Origin: Defluviitaleaceae bacterium | GTDB lineage: Bacteria > Bacillota > Clostridia > Lachnospirales > UBA5962 | DNA: 14,029 nucleotides | Direction of reading: 5' to 3' | NCBI GenBank assembly: GCA_009780765.1 | Contig: WQZK01000028.1 | Span: 1-14,029, forward strand | Shown: positions 13,317 to 14,029 of the stretch, one piece after another | Layout of the letters: each line of letters begins with the position of its first letter | How positions within the stretch are numbered: the stretch's first letter is position 1 | Translations under genes and position numbers: made by a program | The notes under the pieces: generated by a model | Seen by the model: the letters and a program-made list of their open reading frames with translations, nothing else | Databases searched by the model: none | What the model was told of the DNA's origin: nothing

Positions 13317-14029
13317 ATGTCTAAAATCGAACAAAACAGAAAGTTTATGCACTGCCCAAACTTTTCAGAACCTATGGGCGAGAGCGATCAAGCGAAAGGC
13401 ATTGAAGTGCCGCCACATAGCAAAGCTATTACTGGCGAGGTTACTATTCTACCATCGTTTGAAAATGTAGTTACAATTAAGTCTTATGAAGAACTTTTAG
13501 ACATTCGTCGTAGTGAAAGAGCTTATGCTGATAAACCTATGACTATGGAGCAATTGGCATTTTTACTTTGGAGTACACAAGGCATGCAGGAGTATCGTGG
13601 GCAAAATAAACAAGCTGTTTTACGCCCTGTGCCTAGTGGCGGATGTCGCCACCCGTTTGAGCTATATGTTGCAGTTAGAAGTGTAGAAGGTTTAAAACCT
13701 GGCTTTTACCGCTATGCTCCTTTAGAGAATGTAGGCGAAAAAACAGTTGCAATCGAATTTATTGGCACATTTGAAGAAGACTACACAGAGCAAATGAAAA
13801 ACCTTTTGGCTGGTCAAACTTGGGGGGCCCATGCTTCTGTAGTGTTAATTTTTAGCTGTGTTCCTTATCGTGCAGAGTGGCGTTATAACAATGCGGCTCA
13901 CCGTGTTGTTTTAATTGATTTAGGTCATGCAGGTCAAAATGCTATGTTAAGTGCTGCGGCTCTTGGGCTTGGTAGTTGCTGTATTGCTGCGTATAATCAA
14001 GACCTTTTCGATAAAACGCTTGGCTTTAA
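13317..14029 (+). CDS. SagB/ThcOx-type nitroreductase-family oxidoreductase, cut by the right edge
   Basis: An FMN-dependent dehydrogenase of the nitroreductase superfamily is inferred from 237 visible codons. After a roughly 55-residue N-terminal stretch come DIRRSERAYADKPMT and QLAFLLWSTQG, then RPVPSGGCRHPFELYV and GFYRYAPL. WRYNNAAHRVVLIDLGHAGQNAMLSAAALGLGSCCIAA follows in two adjoining blocks. This order is typical of SagB-like stand-alone oxidases and dehydrogenases in anaerobes. ATG 13317 follows AGGAG (13302-13306). The frame is open to the last base, so the C-terminus is missing. No peptide-modification genes are visible, so a role in azole peptide synthesis is not supported; the substrate is unknown. 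It is divergent from the 2-oxoacid oxidoreductase operon and may share its regulation. Confidence 0.82.
   Translation, partial: MSKIEQNRKFMHCPNFSEPMGESDQAKGIEVPPHSKAITGEVTILPSFENVVTIKSYEELLDIRRSERAYADKPMTMEQLAFLLWSTQGMQEYRGQNKQAVLRPVPSGGCRHPFELYVAVRSVEGLKPGFYRYAPLENVGEKTVAIEFIGTFEEDYTEQMKNLLAGQTWGAHASVVLIFSCVPYRAEWRYNNAAHRVVLIDLGHAGQNAMLSAAALGLGSCCIAAYNQDLFDKTLGF

Noticed and set aside
13317..14029. Azole-modified peptide (streptolysin S-like) biosynthesis cluster
   Set aside because: Only a SagB-like protein is visible; no precursor peptide, cyclodehydratase or exporter was found, and stand-alone SagB-type enzymes are common.

Overview
The window is AT-rich DNA with short intergenic gaps and strong AGGAGG-type ribosome binding sites. 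The gene set (minCDE, rplI-dnaB, a ferredoxin-linked 2-oxoacid oxidoreductase, butyrate kinase, PduL) suggests an anaerobic, fermentative member of the Bacillota, most likely class Clostridia. I cannot name the genus. No rRNA, tRNA, CRISPR array or insertion sequence was seen.

Layout. (1) Bases 1-3436, + strand: the 3' end of a class B penicillin-binding protein (PBP2/MrdA type), then minC, minD, minE and a small membrane-protein gene that appears to be broken by a one-base frameshift. This is the cell-shape and division-site block, and it ends at a bidirectional terminator near 3455-3490. (2) Bases 3476-6561, - strand: promoter, rplI, dnaB and an MFS permease, converging on the same terminator. 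The last codons and stop of the permease lie inside the hairpin. (3) Bases 6573-10427, - strand: a GNAT acetyltransferase joined in frame to butyrate kinase, a second GNAT-like protein, a DppA-type D-aminopeptidase and the phosphotransacylase PduL, tightly packed and ending in a good terminator. (4) Bases 10505-13057, - strand: four subunits (gamma, beta, alpha, ferredoxin-like delta) of a 2-oxoacid:ferredoxin oxidoreductase, best matched to the branched-chain (VOR) type, driven by a near-consensus promoter. (5) Bases 13317-14029, + strand: a divergently transcribed SagB/ThcOx-type nitroreductase-fold oxidoreductase that runs off the right edge.

Regions 3 and 4 read as one metabolic module. 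The oxidoreductase turns a 2-oxoacid (from amino-acid deamination) into acyl-CoA and reduced ferredoxin, PduL turns acyl-CoA into acyl-phosphate, and butyrate kinase makes ATP and a free (branched) fatty acid. DppA could feed peptide or D-amino-acid substrates. PduL sits where a Ptb-type enzyme would usually accompany butyrate kinase.

The points most worth a second look are the in-frame GNAT-butyrate kinase fusion, which keeps a perfect internal ribosome binding site; the frameshifted gene after minE; and the compact divergent promoter at 13114-13158, where the two -35 boxes are the arms of one palindrome. Both the fusion and the frameshift would be undone by restoring one A in a run of four, so sequencing or assembly error must be excluded first.
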